Shown here piece after piece: positions 55,032 to 64,000 of a stretch of 64,000 nt of DNA; position 1 is the stretch's first letter; each line of letters opens with the position of its first letter. Below the pieces are notes generated by a model, which did no database searches, was not told the DNA's origin, and saw nothing but the letters and a program-made list of their open reading frames with translations. The stretch comes from Gammaproteobacteria bacterium (GTDB lineage Bacteria > Pseudomonadota > Gammaproteobacteria > Arenicellales > JAJDZL01), in assembly GCA_022823405.1 (NCBI GenBank), contig JAJDXD010000096.1, positions 1-64,000 of the forward strand, written 5' to 3'. A program made the position numbers and the translations under genes.

Positions 55032-57032
55032 TTAAAGGAGGGGTGCGATAACCAGACTGACGATAGCCATCACATTGATGAGAATGTTCATTGATGGGCC
55101 GGAAGTATCCTTGAAAGGATCACCAACGGTATCTCCAACGACCGTCGCTTTGTGAATATCTGAGCCTTTACCGCCGAGATTACCTCGTTCAACGAACTTT
55201 TTTGCATTGTCCCAGGCACCACCGGCATTGGCCATGGTAAGTGCAAGAAGAACGCATCCGATTAAGGCACCACCAAGCATACCGCCAAGCGCTTCTGCTC
55301 CCAGAGGTGAAAACCCAACCACTACAGGTGCCGCCACTGCGAGGATTCCCGGAGGTACCATTCGCTTGAGAGCTGCCTTTGTAGCGATGTCAACGCAGCG
55401 CTCCGTATCAGGCTCTGCCTTACCTTCCAGCAGACCATCAATTTCTCGGAACTGGCGACGAATTTCCTTGATCATGTCGAAGGCAGCGTCACCGACTGCA
55501 GTCATCGTCATGCTACTGACCAGGAATGGAAATATCCCACCAAGAAACATACCCGCAAGCACAAGCGGATTGTTGATTTCGAGTGAAAATTCGGGATTGT
55601 TGTGCGCAACTGTCTCAATAAAGGCGGTAATAATTGCTAGTGCTGCCAATGCTGCCGCACCAATTGCAAATCCTTTGCCAATCGCTGCCGTGGTATTACC
55701 GAGCGCGTCTAGCGAATCGGTAATTTCTCTGGTCTCCTCTCCGAGTCCAGCCATTTCGGCGATTCCTCCGGCGTTGTCCGCGACTGGTCCGTAGGCATCA
55801 ATTGCCATGGTCATTCCGACCGTTGCCAGCATGCCGACTGCAGCAATTCCAACACCGTAGAGCCCAGCAAGTGAACTTGCCACGTAAATAATGACGCAGA
55901 GCATCAGCAGGGGGACAGTAACGGACTGCATGCCAATGGAAAGCCCATTGATCATGACAGTCGCCGGACCGGTTTCACCACCTTCAGCAATCTTGCGAAT
56001 GGGTTTGCCAGCTGTATAGTATTCAGTTACAAGGCCGATAACAATGCCACCGACTGCACCAACAAGCACTGAACCCCAAACTACCAAACTGACGCCAACC
56101 CACGCAATTACTGCGGCAGCTGCGGCAATAAAGATGACTGACGCGCCGACCGTACCAATTCTGAGTGCAACTTCAGCCGATTTACTGGTAAAAACCCGAA
56201 CCAAAATGATGCCGAGCATGGAGCAGATGATTCCTGTAGATGCAAGTGCCAGCGGTAGAAACATCAAAACATTTTGCGCGCCGATTTCGTTGTCGCCAAG
56301 AGTTGCAGCAATCGCAATGGTAGCGATCATTGATCCACAGTAGGATTCGAAAATATCAGAGCCCATGCCTGCGACATCACCTACGTTGTCACCAACATTG
56401 TCCGCAATAACGCCAGGATTCCTTGGATCGTCTTCAGGTATGCCAGCCTCAACTTTTCCAACGAGGTCGGCACCGACATCGGCACTCTTGGTAAAAATGC
56501 CTCCACCTACACGAGAAAAAAGTGCTACCGACGATGCACCCATTCCAAATCCGTGTATCGCATGGGCATGTTCTGGATCAGAACCGAAGTAAAGATAAAG
56601 CAGACCCAATCCGAAAAGTCCCATGGCTGCCACGGTAAGACCCATGATTGAACCGCCATAAAACGCAACAGTTAGTGCTTCCGATGCACCACGAGTATTC
56701 GCTGCGGTTGTGGTTCTAACATTCGTTTTGGTGGCGGTGTACATACCAATGTAACCGGCGCTACCGGAACAAAAGGCACCGAGCAAAAACGCGTACATGG
56801 TATTGAGCCCAAGATCTGAAAGTGCGATTAGCACCGCAACGACGATGACAAATACCGCGAGAATGGTGTATTCACGTCGCATGAACACCATTGCGCCTTT
56901 ATGGATCGCATCCGAAATCTCTACGACTTTCCCTTCTCCGACGGGGTAGCGCTTGATTATGGTGAAAATGATAAATGCGGCTACCAGTCCCAGAATTCCG
57001 AGTGTAACAGGAATCCAACTCCCTGCAATCAT
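55032..57032 (-). CDS. hppA: Membrane-bound ion-translocating pyrophosphatase
   Basis: A 666-residue inner-membrane protein with about 16 segments that pumps H+ or Na+ using PPi hydrolysis. The PPi-binding motif [18 protein letters not shown] and the following [15 protein letters not shown] are intact. [14 protein letters not shown] has alanine where potassium-independent enzymes have lysine, so it is of the potassium-dependent class; whether it moves H+ or Na+ I cannot decide. It faces the PPi-phosphofructokinase. Confidence 0.95.
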   Translation of the reverse strand: MIAGSWIPVTLGILGLVAAFIIFTIIKRYPVGEGKVVEISDAIHKGAMVFMRREYTILAVFVIVVAVLIALSDLGLNTMYAFLLGAFCSGSAGYIGMYTATKTNVRTTTAANTRGASEALTVAFYGGSIMGLTVAAMGLFGLGLLYLYFGSDPEHAHAIHGFGMGASSVALFSRVGGGIFTKSADVGADLVGKVEAGIPEDDPRNPGVIADNVGDNVGDVAGMGSDIFESYCGSMIATIAIAATLGDNEIGAQNVLMFLPLALASTGIICSMLGIILVRVFTSKSAEVALRIGTVGASVIFIAAAAAVIAWVGVSLVVWGSVLVGAVGGIVIGLVTEYYTAGKPIRKIAEGGETGPATVMINGLSIGMQSVTVPLLMLCVIIYVASSLAGLYGVGIAAVGMLATVGMTMAIDAYGPVADNAGGIAEMAGLGEETREITDSLDALGNTTAAIGKGFAIGAAALAALAIITAFIETVAHNNPEFSLEINNPLVLAGMFLGGIFPFLVSSMTMTAVGDAAFDMIKEIRRQFREIDGLLEGKAEPDTERCVDIATKAALKRMVPPGILAVAAPVVVGFSPLGAEALGGMLGGALIGCVLLALTMANAGGAWDNAKKFVERGNLGGKGSDIHKATVVGDTVGDPFKDTSGPSMNILINVMAIVSLVIAPLL

Positions 57033-57336
57033 GATAGTCTCCCCAAAAATGTATGAAATGACACCACTATGTGCACCGATGATCGGCGAATTAATTCATT
57101 ACTGAATAGATTCTCAGTAGTGGTTGGCGTGATAATTTTCTGCCAAATTGAATTGATTTGGATGTGCTGTCAGACAGAATTTCGTTGAATAAAACACATC
57201 GTGCATGAAAGTAAATACAAAATGCAATATTTTACATTCAATTGGTGCCTATGTTGCAGTGCAATATGAGACATCATTATTACTGTTGGTTATCCTGTTT
57301 CTGAGAGAGTAAATCAAATTGAGCGGTAATTTATGC
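57033..57336. other. Intergenic region upstream of hppA
   Basis: About 300 AT-rich bases between the ThDP enzyme stop and the hppA start. It must hold the hppA promoter, but I cannot point to a convincing one; no hairpin or repeat stands out. Confidence 0.5.
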
Positions 57337-59097
57337 CTAGAGCGTTTTGTTTTGACGTCTCGTTCTCTCAGCCTCATCCCAAGCCAGAAGTGGTTGATAA
57401 TTTGGTACGAAACCTAGCCCTTTTCGTGAATCGGAGGATACAGCCTCCTGTGAGGTAACTACATCAATGACTGCTGGTGCATTCTCCAGCCCTCGAGTAA
57501 TGGCGCCAGCAAGTTCATTCGGATCCTCGACCCTTTCACCATAGGCACCGAGGCCGCGCGCCATTACTGCATAATCGCAGTGGCTCAGCAGTGTTCCTAC
57601 GATTCGACCTCCGTAGTTGATGTCTTGATCAATTCGTTCGATGTTCCAAGCGGCATTGTTTGAAATGATAAATACAGCTTTCGCGCCATGACGGACTGCT
57701 GTGTCAATCTCCATTGCATTTAATCCAAATGACCCGTCTCCGTTTACAGATATCACCTGGCGGTCTGGATAGAGCAACGCTGCAGCGACTCCAAATGGTA
57801 CACCCACTCCAAGACAGCCGAACGCTCCAGAATCCAGATACGTTCGCGCTTGAAGACCAATTCGAGCGAAGCTCAAAAGATCCCCACCATCAGCGATACC
57901 GATGTAATCCGGGTCTGCGACTTCCTTAATCGCCTCAAATATCGCCATTGGATGAATTTTTCCATCCGCTTCAAGTGCTGGGGGTGCGTTTTTCTGACCT
58001 TGAGCAATTCGCTCGCGATGTTTGGTGCGAAGTGTATCCAGCCAGTTCGTATCGCGAGCTCCCTGGTCATTTCCCAGCTCATCGACGATCGCGTCAAGGG
58101 TAAGGGCTACGTCAGCAAGAATTTCGGGTGATCCTCGTCGATTATCAATCAGTTCGCTAGCATTGTCTGCAATTCGTAGGAATTGAGCATTCGGAAATGC
58201 TGCCGGTGATCCGAAACCGAGTTGGTAATCAAGTTTGCGGCCAAGCGTAATCACGAGGTCAGCTTGAGCCATGGCAGCGCCTCGCACTGCACCGGCTACC
58301 GATGCATGGTCCGCCGGTATCAGTCCGCGGCTTTCCTGGGTGTCAAGATATAGCGCGTCAACGGTATTAAGGAAACGTAGCAACGATTCGTCCGCATTGC
58401 GTGCACCCCGTCCGCTGACGACGAGTGGGCGCTTCGCGGTTCGTATGACAGCAATTGCATCTGTGACTCTTTCAGGGTCGGGCAGGAGACGGCGTGGTGG
58501 AGTGGGGTTTAACCAGTCCTTGAGAATAAGATTCGGATTTACAGATTGACGCAAAACGTCCGGTGGAAATTCAATATAGGCGGGACCAGGTTCACCGGCA
58601 TCACCGTTTGCTCTCGCAATCGCATTATTCAGTTCCCTAATCGCCTGATCTGCTACTCTGGCAGTGTTTGAATAGCGCGTAATCGGTTGCATTATCTCTG
58701 TGTGTGATATTTCCTGAAGCCCTCCCATGTTCGCTTGCATCGTGGTAGGACACCCCCCGATTAGAAGCACCGGTATCCGTGAGAGATAAGCATTTGCGAT
58801 TGCAGTTACAGTATTCGTGACTCCGGGACCGGCTGTTGCCAGCGCAACACCCAGACAGCCAGTCAGTTCAGAGTGAGCGTGAGCCATATGTACAGCGGCG
58901 CGCTCATCTCGAACATCAATTATTTGAATTCCTTCCTGGGCGACACGATCCCAGAGTGGCTGAATATGTCCACCCTGAAGTCCGTACAACCGATTCACAC
59001 CACGCTTTTTCAGTAAGCATGCGATCCATGCGGCAACGCTTGTTTTGTCAGCATTCAAGTCCAGTCGTTGCGGATTACTGGTTGAAGTACCTGTCAC
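57337..59097 (-). CDS. Thiamine diphosphate-dependent enzyme (acetolactate synthase / oxalyl-CoA decarboxylase-like)
   Basis: A 586-residue ThDP enzyme with the three classic domains: N-terminal pyrimidine-binding (catalytic glutamate in RDERAAVHMAHAHSE), central NAD/FAD-like (PLVVSGRGARNADE), and C-terminal pyrophosphate-binding (NGDGSFGLNAMEIDTAVRHG ending in NN, near residues 455-480). The subfamily is uncertain: acetolactate synthase-like, oxalyl-CoA decarboxylase or 2-hydroxyacyl-CoA lyase. It directly follows an acyl-CoA ligase gene (36 bases), so a CoA-thioester substrate is attractive. Confidence 0.85.
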   Translation of the reverse strand: MTGTSTSNPQRLDLNADKTSVAAWIACLLKKRGVNRLYGLQGGHIQPLWDRVAQEGIQIIDVRDERAAVHMAHAHSELTGCLGVALATAGPGVTNTVTAIANAYLSRIPVLLIGGCPTTMQANMGGLQEISHTEIMQPITRYSNTARVADQAIRELNNAIARANGDAGEPGPAYIEFPPDVLRQSVNPNLILKDWLNPTPPRRLLPDPERVTDAIAVIRTAKRPLVVSGRGARNADESLLRFLNTVDALYLDTQESRGLIPADHASVAGAVRGAAMAQADLVITLGRKLDYQLGFGSPAAFPNAQFLRIADNASELIDNRRGSPEILADVALTLDAIVDELGNDQGARDTNWLDTLRTKHRERIAQGQKNAPPALEADGKIHPMAIFEAIKEVADPDYIGIADGGDLLSFARIGLQARTYLDSGAFGCLGVGVPFGVAAALLYPDRQVISVNGDGSFGLNAMEIDTAVRHGAKAVFIISNNAAWNIERIDQDINYGGRIVGTLLSHCDYAVMARGLGAYGERVEDPNELAGAITRGLENAPAVIDVVTSQEAVSSDSRKGLGFVPNYQPLLAWDEAERTRRQNKTL

Positions 59098-59133
59098 TTC
59101 TTCTCTCCTGTCGAATCGAATTCAGTCTAAGGT

Positions 59134-60705
59134 TCAGTCGGTGCCAAGTCGTTGTGCAAGTGTTTCACGTAACACCCGGTGAAGTATTTTCCCAGTTGCA
59201 TTCCGCGGCATCTCCGAATCACTCAGAAAAACTATTTCACGTGGGCGCTTATAGCCGGCCAGTCGGCCATTTGTCCATTCAATCAGCGTCGTGTCATCGA
59301 TTTGAGAATTGGGAGCTCGAACGACTGCGGCCTGAACACTTTCTCCCCACTTGGGATCTGGACGACCGACGACGGCGACTTCGCGGACTTCGGGGTGAGT
59401 CACTAGAACGGATTCCACCTCAGATGGATAGACATTTTCACCGCCAGAAATGATCAGATTCTTTTTTCTATCAATCAGTCGAATGTAGCCGTCTGTGTCG
59501 CGCATTGCAATATCGCCCACAGTCAGATAGTCTCCGCGAAACACCTCGGCAGTTTTTTCTGGCAAGTTCCAGTACCCATCAAACGAATAGGGATTGCATG
59601 AATAAAGTTCACCTGGATTTCCATCCGTTACCTCTTCATCGCTGTCGTCGATTAACTTGATTGGTGCAGACCCAACCACCTCTCGACCGACGCTTCCCAA
59701 CTTGTCAAACTGCTCGTGAGGGTGGAGCATGGTTACCCAGCCCGCTTCCGTGGAACCGTAAAGCTCGAACAGGCCCGAGTTCACAAACATCTCCATTATC
59801 GCCCGCTTGGTATCGCCCCGTGCCGGAGCCGATGAGATCATCAGTTTTTCAACCCTTTCAAAGTCTCTCGGATTACGTTCGGAAACTGGTATGTCAAGCA
59901 GCAAAGTGTAATGCGTAGGAACCATTGAAGTGAAGGTAGCTCCCGTTTCAGCGAAAGTGCGAAGACACAGTGCAGGATCAAAACTCTTGCGCGAAAAGAT
60001 CGTTACTGTACCGCCACAATACGTAAATGCACTAAAAAAGTTCAGCGAATTGGCGTGAAACATTGGCATGACGAGCAGTGCATCATCTCTACGGTGGAGT
60101 TTCAGTTCAACCTCAGTCATCAAAGCCAGCATTGCCATGCCACGGTGACCGCGAATTGCACCTTTCGGATTTCCTGTTGTCCCCGACGTGTACATTAGAC
60201 ACCAGGGATCATCTGCATTAACAGTTACATCTGGTTCTGTTGCAGCACCTGTGTGAAGGAAATCTTCGTATTCACGCCATCCGACCTGCTTCGACAGATC
60301 CCCAATGCCAACGAAATTTCTTTCTGGAATTTCGATGCTGTCGCGAATGCTTTCGACAACCGGTATCAGTTCGTCCTCAACAATGAGTGCACTTGCACTG
60401 GAGTCTTTGAGGATGTAGTACACTTCTGGACCCGTAAGACGAAAATTGATGGGAACGGTAATTAGGCCAGACTTGGCCATTGCAATGTAAATTTCTGCCC
60501 ACTCAACTCGGTTGTAGGACAGAACTGCGACCCGTTCGCCTCGCGCGAGTCCAAGCCCAATGAGTGCGTTCGCCAGACGGCAGGAGCGCTCATTCCACTG
60601 GCGGTAATTCATTGATCGCGTAAGATCGCGCGCTGCAGTTTTTTCTGGTTGAAGTCGTGCGTGAGCGCTAACAACTTGTCCAATGGTCAGTGGTGCAAGA
60701 CTCAT
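59134..60705 (-). CDS. AMP-dependent acyl-CoA synthetase/ligase
   Basis: A 523-residue adenylate-forming ligase. The AMP motif is YTSGTTGNPKGAIRGH, the adenine motif includes ELYGSTEAG, and the hinge GYIRLIDRKKNLIISGGENVYPSEVE and the C-terminal lysine in PRNATGKILHR complete the family. It activates a carboxylic acid with CoA. Acid specificity cannot be told. It is upstream of the ThDP enzyme in the same operon and 41 bases after xerC. Confidence 0.92.
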   Translation of the reverse strand: MSLAPLTIGQVVSAHARLQPEKTAARDLTRSMNYRQWNERSCRLANALIGLGLARGERVAVLSYNRVEWAEIYIAMAKSGLITVPINFRLTGPEVYYILKDSSASALIVEDELIPVVESIRDSIEIPERNFVGIGDLSKQVGWREYEDFLHTGAATEPDVTVNADDPWCLMYTSGTTGNPKGAIRGHRGMAMLALMTEVELKLHRRDDALLVMPMFHANSLNFFSAFTYCGGTVTIFSRKSFDPALCLRTFAETGATFTSMVPTHYTLLLDIPVSERNPRDFERVEKLMISSAPARGDTKRAIMEMFVNSGLFELYGSTEAGWVTMLHPHEQFDKLGSVGREVVGSAPIKLIDDSDEEVTDGNPGELYSCNPYSFDGYWNLPEKTAEVFRGDYLTVGDIAMRDTDGYIRLIDRKKNLIISGGENVYPSEVESVLVTHPEVREVAVVGRPDPKWGESVQAAVVRAPNSQIDDTTLIEWTNGRLAGYKRPREIVFLSDSEMPRNATGKILHRVLRETLAQRLGTD

Positions 60706-60746
60706 CGAATTTAGCTATCAGAAAATGCAAGTGAAACCTGATGATA

Positions 60747-61649
60747 TTATTTTTTTGACTTTCGTTTGGCCCGAGGGTGGGCACGGTCGTACTCTCTGGA
60801 CAAATGTCCAAAATCCAGATGAGTATATATCTGTGTCGTCGAAATATTGGCGTGTCCTAAAAACTCCTGTACTGCGCGGATATCACCACTTGATTCCAGC
60901 ACATGCGTCGCAAACGAATGCCTTAGCATATGAGGGTGCACGCCTGTCGGCATACCCTGTTGAACAGCTCTTACCTGAATGCGCTGCTGTATCGCGCGGG
61001 TAGTAGGTCTTGCACCTCGTCGAGTTACGAAAAATGCAGTTTCCTCATCCGCTGCCCAGTTACCACGACAGGTCAGCCAGTTTTTCAGGGCGTCAACCGC
61101 GTAGCTGCCAATCGGTACGATTCGTGTCTTCGACCCCTTGCCCAGCACTCGCATGATGCCTTCCTGTAAATTTACATCTGTCAGGTTAAGTCCAACAAGT
61201 TCCTGTAAACGAATTCCAGATGTGTAAAACAGTTCGAGAATCGCGCGGTCGCGAATGGCGAGTAAATCATCCCCAGGGATGTCGACCAGCTTGATTGCCT
61301 GTTCGGCAGTCAGGATTTTTGGCAGCTTACGCTTTGACTTCGGTGCGGAAACGCCATCAAAGGGATTGTTTTGAACCAGTTTCTCGCGAATCAGGTAGCG
61401 AAAGAAGGTTCGCGCCGCGGACAGCCTACGCGCGATGCTGCTGCCGGACAGACCCTTGCGATAGCTTTCACCAGCGAAACCTCTTGCCATAACAACCTGT
61501 ACTTCGTTCCAACATCGAATGCTGTGACTTTCCAGGTATTCGTTTAACCTTTCCAGATCGCGGCGGTAATTGAGAATTGTATGAGGAGATACCCGGCGTT
61601 CTTTTTCCAGGTGCAGTACAAAGTCATTAATTAGATTCTGTTCCGGCAT
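60747..61649 (-). CDS. xerC: Tyrosine recombinase XerC
   Basis: A 300-residue site-specific recombinase that resolves chromosome dimers at dif with XerD. The catalytic set is visible: Arg in TSGIRLQELVGLNL, Lys in VLGKGSKTRIVPIG, HMLRHSFATHVLESSG, GHANISTTQIYTH (nucleophile Tyr). The N-terminal SAM-like domain (SPHTILNYRRDLERLNEYL) is intact. The position directly after dapF is the usual proteobacterial one. Confidence 0.92.
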   Translation of the reverse strand: MPEQNLINDFVLHLEKERRVSPHTILNYRRDLERLNEYLESHSIRCWNEVQVVMARGFAGESYRKGLSGSSIARRLSAARTFFRYLIREKLVQNNPFDGVSAPKSKRKLPKILTAEQAIKLVDIPGDDLLAIRDRAILELFYTSGIRLQELVGLNLTDVNLQEGIMRVLGKGSKTRIVPIGSYAVDALKNWLTCRGNWAADEETAFFVTRRGARPTTRAIQQRIQVRAVQQGMPTGVHPHMLRHSFATHVLESSGDIRAVQEFLGHANISTTQIYTHLDFGHLSREYDRAHPRAKRKSKK

Positions 61650-61678
61650 CGGAGTGGGGTAAGCAGTTCAATCAATAC

Positions 61679-62500
61679 TCAGGTTGCAATCCATCGGCCT
61701 TCATAAACATACGCAGCCGGGCCTGACAAGTGAACCGGTCTATCGCTACCTTCCCACTCGACGAACAGTGATCCCGCGGTCAGTTTCACTTCGACCGAAT
61801 GGTCTAGAAGTCCCAGTCGGATTCCAGCCACTACCGCAGCGCATGCGCCGCTTCCACAGGCAAACGTTTCTCCCACGCCGCGTTCGAATACGCGAAGTCG
61901 GATGGAACTTCTGCTGACAACCTGGAGGTAGCCAACATTGGTTCGTTCAGGAAACCGGGGATGTGATTCAATTTTGGGTCCAGTTTCAGCGACAGGGGCT
62001 GTCTCAACATCCTCAACAAGTATCACAGCATGCGGATTGCCGATGGAGAGTGCTGAGAACTGAATGTTATCGCCATTGACCTCAAGTTCATAGGTTGGCT
62101 GCTCCGATTCCGAGATAAATGGAACTTCAGATGGTCTGAATCTAGGTACTCCCAGGGCGACTGAAGTTTCAGAGCTGTTTACACGGCACAACATTTCGGC
62201 AGCAGAGGTTTTGAGAATAAATTCTCTTCCGGTCAAATAGCCACGATCATGCAATAATCGACCCACACAGCGAGCGCCGTTACCGCATTGTGCGGATTCA
62301 GATCCATCAGCATTGTAAATCCTGAAATTAAAACTATTCTCACCAGTGTTATTCACTAGTAAAATTTGATCGCATCCGATCCCAGTGTACCGGTCAGCAA
62401 TGATTTTTGCCTGTGTTGGGTCAAAAGACACAGCCTTGTCAACACCGTCAATGATTACGAAGTCATTACCCAATGCGTGCATTTTTGTGAATTCGAACAT
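61679..62500 (-). CDS. dapF: Diaminopimelate epimerase
   Basis: A 273-residue epimerase making meso-diaminopimelate for lysine and cell-wall synthesis. The catalytic cysteine pair is in GSESAQCGNGARCVGR and GETFACGSGACAAVVAG. The start at ATG 62500 gives MFEFTKMHALGNDFV, the normal front; the TTG at 62512 would add four residues. It is followed by xerC 29 bases later. Confidence 0.95.
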   Translation of the reverse strand: MFEFTKMHALGNDFVIIDGVDKAVSFDPTQAKIIADRYTGIGCDQILLVNNTGENSFNFRIYNADGSESAQCGNGARCVGRLLHDRGYLTGREFILKTSAAEMLCRVNSSETSVALGVPRFRPSEVPFISESEQPTYELEVNGDNIQFSALSIGNPHAVILVEDVETAPVAETGPKIESHPRFPERTNVGYLQVVSRSSIRLRVFERGVGETFACGSGACAAVVAGIRLGLLDHSVEVKLTAGSLFVEWEGSDRPVHLSGPAAYVYEGRWIAT

Positions 62501-62530
62501 GGTAGTGATCAACTGGTAGGCAGCAAGAAT

Positions 62531-62791
62531 ATGTCAGCATCCCGAACTAAGAAATTCATTAGTTTGCTCCATTCCTTTCCGGCATGGTTACGCAAATTAA
62601 TCGGGATATCACTGATATTTTTAGGATTTCTAGGATTTTTGCCGATTATCGGATTTTGGATGATTCCGCTTGGCCTTATTGTACTCTCAGCGGATTATCG
62701 GTTTGCACGCTCCATTTACGTCAGGTCCCGCTTGCTAATTCATCGTTTCAAGAAAAAAAGAAGGCGAGCCGCTCGTGCCCGAACGGGTTGA
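62531..62791 (+). CDS. Small membrane protein, 86 residues
   Basis: An 86-residue protein with two hydrophobic helices (LIGISLIFLGFLGFLPII and GFWMIPLGLIVLSADY) and a strongly basic C-terminal tail (RFKKKRRRAARARTG). The helix-turn pattern with WMIPLGLIVLS resembles small membrane proteins widespread in proteobacteria that have no known function. ATG 62531 is used; a longer open frame upstream overlaps dapF. Confidence 0.6.
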   Translation: MSASRTKKFISLLHSFPAWLRKLIGISLIFLGFLGFLPIIGFWMIPLGLIVLSADYRFARSIYVRSRLLIHRFKKKRRRAARARTG

Positions 62792-63041
62792 ATGTTGATT
62801 CTGGCTTGAAATTCTTAGATGCTGCTTCAGACAAAGCAGGACATTTCGTTCATCTGAAACAATCACCGACTGGTGGATAGTCTTAGAGCGGAAATTATTG
62901 GAGCTTACGAAAAACACTCCGAGGACTGAACATTCTGTCCTTGATAGGTGGAGGATTGGATAGAGTGATGAACTGCAGTCAATATTCCACCTGATTGACC
63001 CAAATAAGTAAATACTTGCAGTTCGATGGGAGGAAGTAATA

Positions 63042-63422
63042 ATGTCTAAATATGAACCTCTGGCAAATTATTTGAAGTCGGTCGATTTCGAATCAATTCC
63101 CATGACTTTTACAAAAATTGAACTAATCATAAATGACAGTTTACCTGCTTCAGCTCGCAAGCACCGACCTTGGTGGAGCAACAATCCATCCAACAGCACA
63201 GTGCTCCGGTCGTGGATTGCAGCCGGCTACAAGGTGACCAAAGTTAATATGAATAACGAATGTCTAGTATTTGTCAAGATCGGAGCCGAAGATAAATTAG
63301 CAAAAGCACCATCAATTCCGACCTTGAAAAAATCAGACGTTCATCCTGCTTTTGGATGCTTGCGGGGAACGGTAACCATACCTTGCGATATCGATTTGAC
63401 TGCGCCTGCAATAGATAGTTAG
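63042..63422 (+). CDS. DUF7662-like protein with antitoxin-like tail
   Basis: A 126-residue protein. The front (YEPLANYLKSVDFESIPMTF, SLPASARKHRPWWSNN, SWIAAGYKVTKVNM) resembles the DUF7662 domain, seen in bacterial proteins of unknown role. The end (HPAFGCLRGTVTIPCDIDLT) resembles the short tail found on Phd/AbrB-type antitoxins. No toxin gene is adjacent, so an antitoxin role is only a suggestion. GGGAGGAAG before the ATG is a strong ribosome site. Confidence 0.7.
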   Translation: MSKYEPLANYLKSVDFESIPMTFTKIELIINDSLPASARKHRPWWSNNPSNSTVLRSWIAAGYKVTKVNMNNECLVFVKIGAEDKLAKAPSIPTLKKSDVHPAFGCLRGTVTIPCDIDLTAPAIDS

Positions 63423-63557
63423 GCAGTCATTGCCTTGAATGCGGAACTCCACAATGAAAAATCTTCTGCTAATACCTAGACTGTCATTTGGACAAGAACA
63501 GGCGATTCAGTCATAAATTTCCGACAAACAAATATTGCTGTGATAGGGCAATCAATT

Positions 63558-63586
63558 TTGGCTTGAACAAAGGACTTCGCTAAAAT
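63558..63586 (+). promoter_or_regulatory. Possible promoter of the dienelactone hydrolase gene
   Basis: TTGGCT at 63558-63563 and TAAAAT at 63581-63586 are separated by 17 bases, 52 bases before the start codon. Confidence 0.45.
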
Positions 63587-63638
63587 TGTTTCCTTAGCAC
63601 TAACTGAAATGTCGGCTGGACAAATAGGGAGGTAAATC

Positions 63639-64000
63639 ATGTCTGGATCAATGATCACCATAAACTCATCAGATGGAGGCCAATTCGATGCCTACATGGT
63701 CGCACCAGAAAGCGGTTCTGGGCCAGGACTTGTTCTGATACAGGAAATATTCGGTATCAACTCGTTTCTTCGTGAGACAGCACAAGATTTTGCCAATAAA
63801 GGATATGTTGCCGTGGTACCGGATCTGTTCTGGCGATTTGAACCCGGTATCGTGCTTGGCTATCACGATGAAGACTTCGCGAAGGCTTTTGACTACTACG
63901 GCCGGTTTGATGTCGATAACGGAATCAAAGATATTGCTGCCACAATTGCCGCAGTCAGGGAACTGCCGCAGTGCAGTACTGGACAAGTTGGTGCACTCGG
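63639..64000 (+). CDS. Dienelactone hydrolase family protein, N-terminal part
   Basis: The window ends after about 120 residues. They read INSSDGGQFDAYMVAPESG, PGLVLIQEIFGINSFLRETA and KGYVAVVPDLFWRFEPG, the front of an alpha/beta hydrolase of the dienelactone hydrolase (carboxymethylenebutenolidase) family; the E of QEIFG is the residue that works with the nucleophile. The nucleophile cysteine lies past the end of the window. GGGAGG before the ATG supports the start. Such enzymes act late in ring-cleavage pathways, but it is far from the island. Confidence 0.85.
   Translation, partial: MSGSMITINSSDGGQFDAYMVAPESGSGPGLVLIQEIFGINSFLRETAQDFANKGYVAVVPDLFWRFEPGIVLGYHDEDFAKAFDYYGRFDVDNGIKDIAATIAAVRELPQCSTGQVGAL

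Noticed and set aside
55207-56592. Long plus-strand frames inside hppA
   Set aside because: These are shadows of the hppA gene: low-complexity, with alanine/proline/threonine-rich translations.

Overview
The window looks like a chromosomal segment of a Gram-negative proteobacterium, most likely a gammaproteobacterium and possibly marine. This is inferred from gene content: the ubiquinone genes ubiE-ubiJ-ubiB, the dapF-xerC pair, an iscR-led SUF iron-sulfur operon, TRAP, Liv-type and polyamine-type transporters, a Pseudomonas-type HemB, and a PPi-phosphofructokinase next to a membrane pyrophosphatase. No rRNA, tRNA, CRISPR array or intact mobile element was seen. Both ends cut genes: a TRAP permease on the left and a dienelactone hydrolase on the right.

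Region by region. 1-7.3 kb: end of a TRAP transporter; a GPP34 protein divergent from an unknown protein that leads into an overlapping cysteine-dioxygenase-like/multi-rhodanese pair; a CtpA protease; a quinone oxidoreductase. 7.3-15.1 kb (minus strand): one operon, iscR-sufBCDSU-sufT, ending in a radical SAM protein with a C-terminal CCAEP tail; a good IscR type 1 site lies before iscR. 15.1-15.8 kb: a strong plus-strand promoter, a leader with long inverted repeats and a small gene with an odd in-frame TGA.

15.8-39.2 kb: a catabolic island. It holds a Liv-type ABC transporter, an ALDH7-like dehydrogenase, an RraA-type aldolase, a GntR/FCD regulator, a cupin-YciI fusion, a Rid protein, a two-domain extradiol dioxygenase, an FAA hydrolase, a CoxG-like protein with a three-subunit molybdenum hydroxylase, a glutathione transferase, a DoxX protein, a ribose-type ABC transporter, an AhpD-like protein, a SnoaL-like protein and a RutE-like reductase. 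Near-identical 14-bp palindromes (ATTTCATGTGAAAT and variants) lie before the rraA, gntR, cupin and FAA/dioxygenase units, with weaker copies before the molybdenum hydroxylase and DUF1330 units. The simplest reading is one GntR regulon for uptake and meta-type cleavage of an aromatic or N-heterocyclic compound. The substrate is not visible.

39.2-45.1 kb: a decayed IS5-type transposase, a TauE/SafE exporter and a PotABCD-like ABC operon. 45.5-54.9 kb: a copper-type P-ATPase, then minus-strand housekeeping genes (DUF971, ubiE, ubiJ, ubiB, hemB, adk) and plus-strand PPi-phosphofructokinase. 55.0-62.5 kb (minus): H+/Na+-pyrophosphatase, a ThDP enzyme with an acyl-CoA ligase, xerC and dapF. 62.5-64 kb (plus): a small membrane protein, a DUF7662-like protein and the partial hydrolase.
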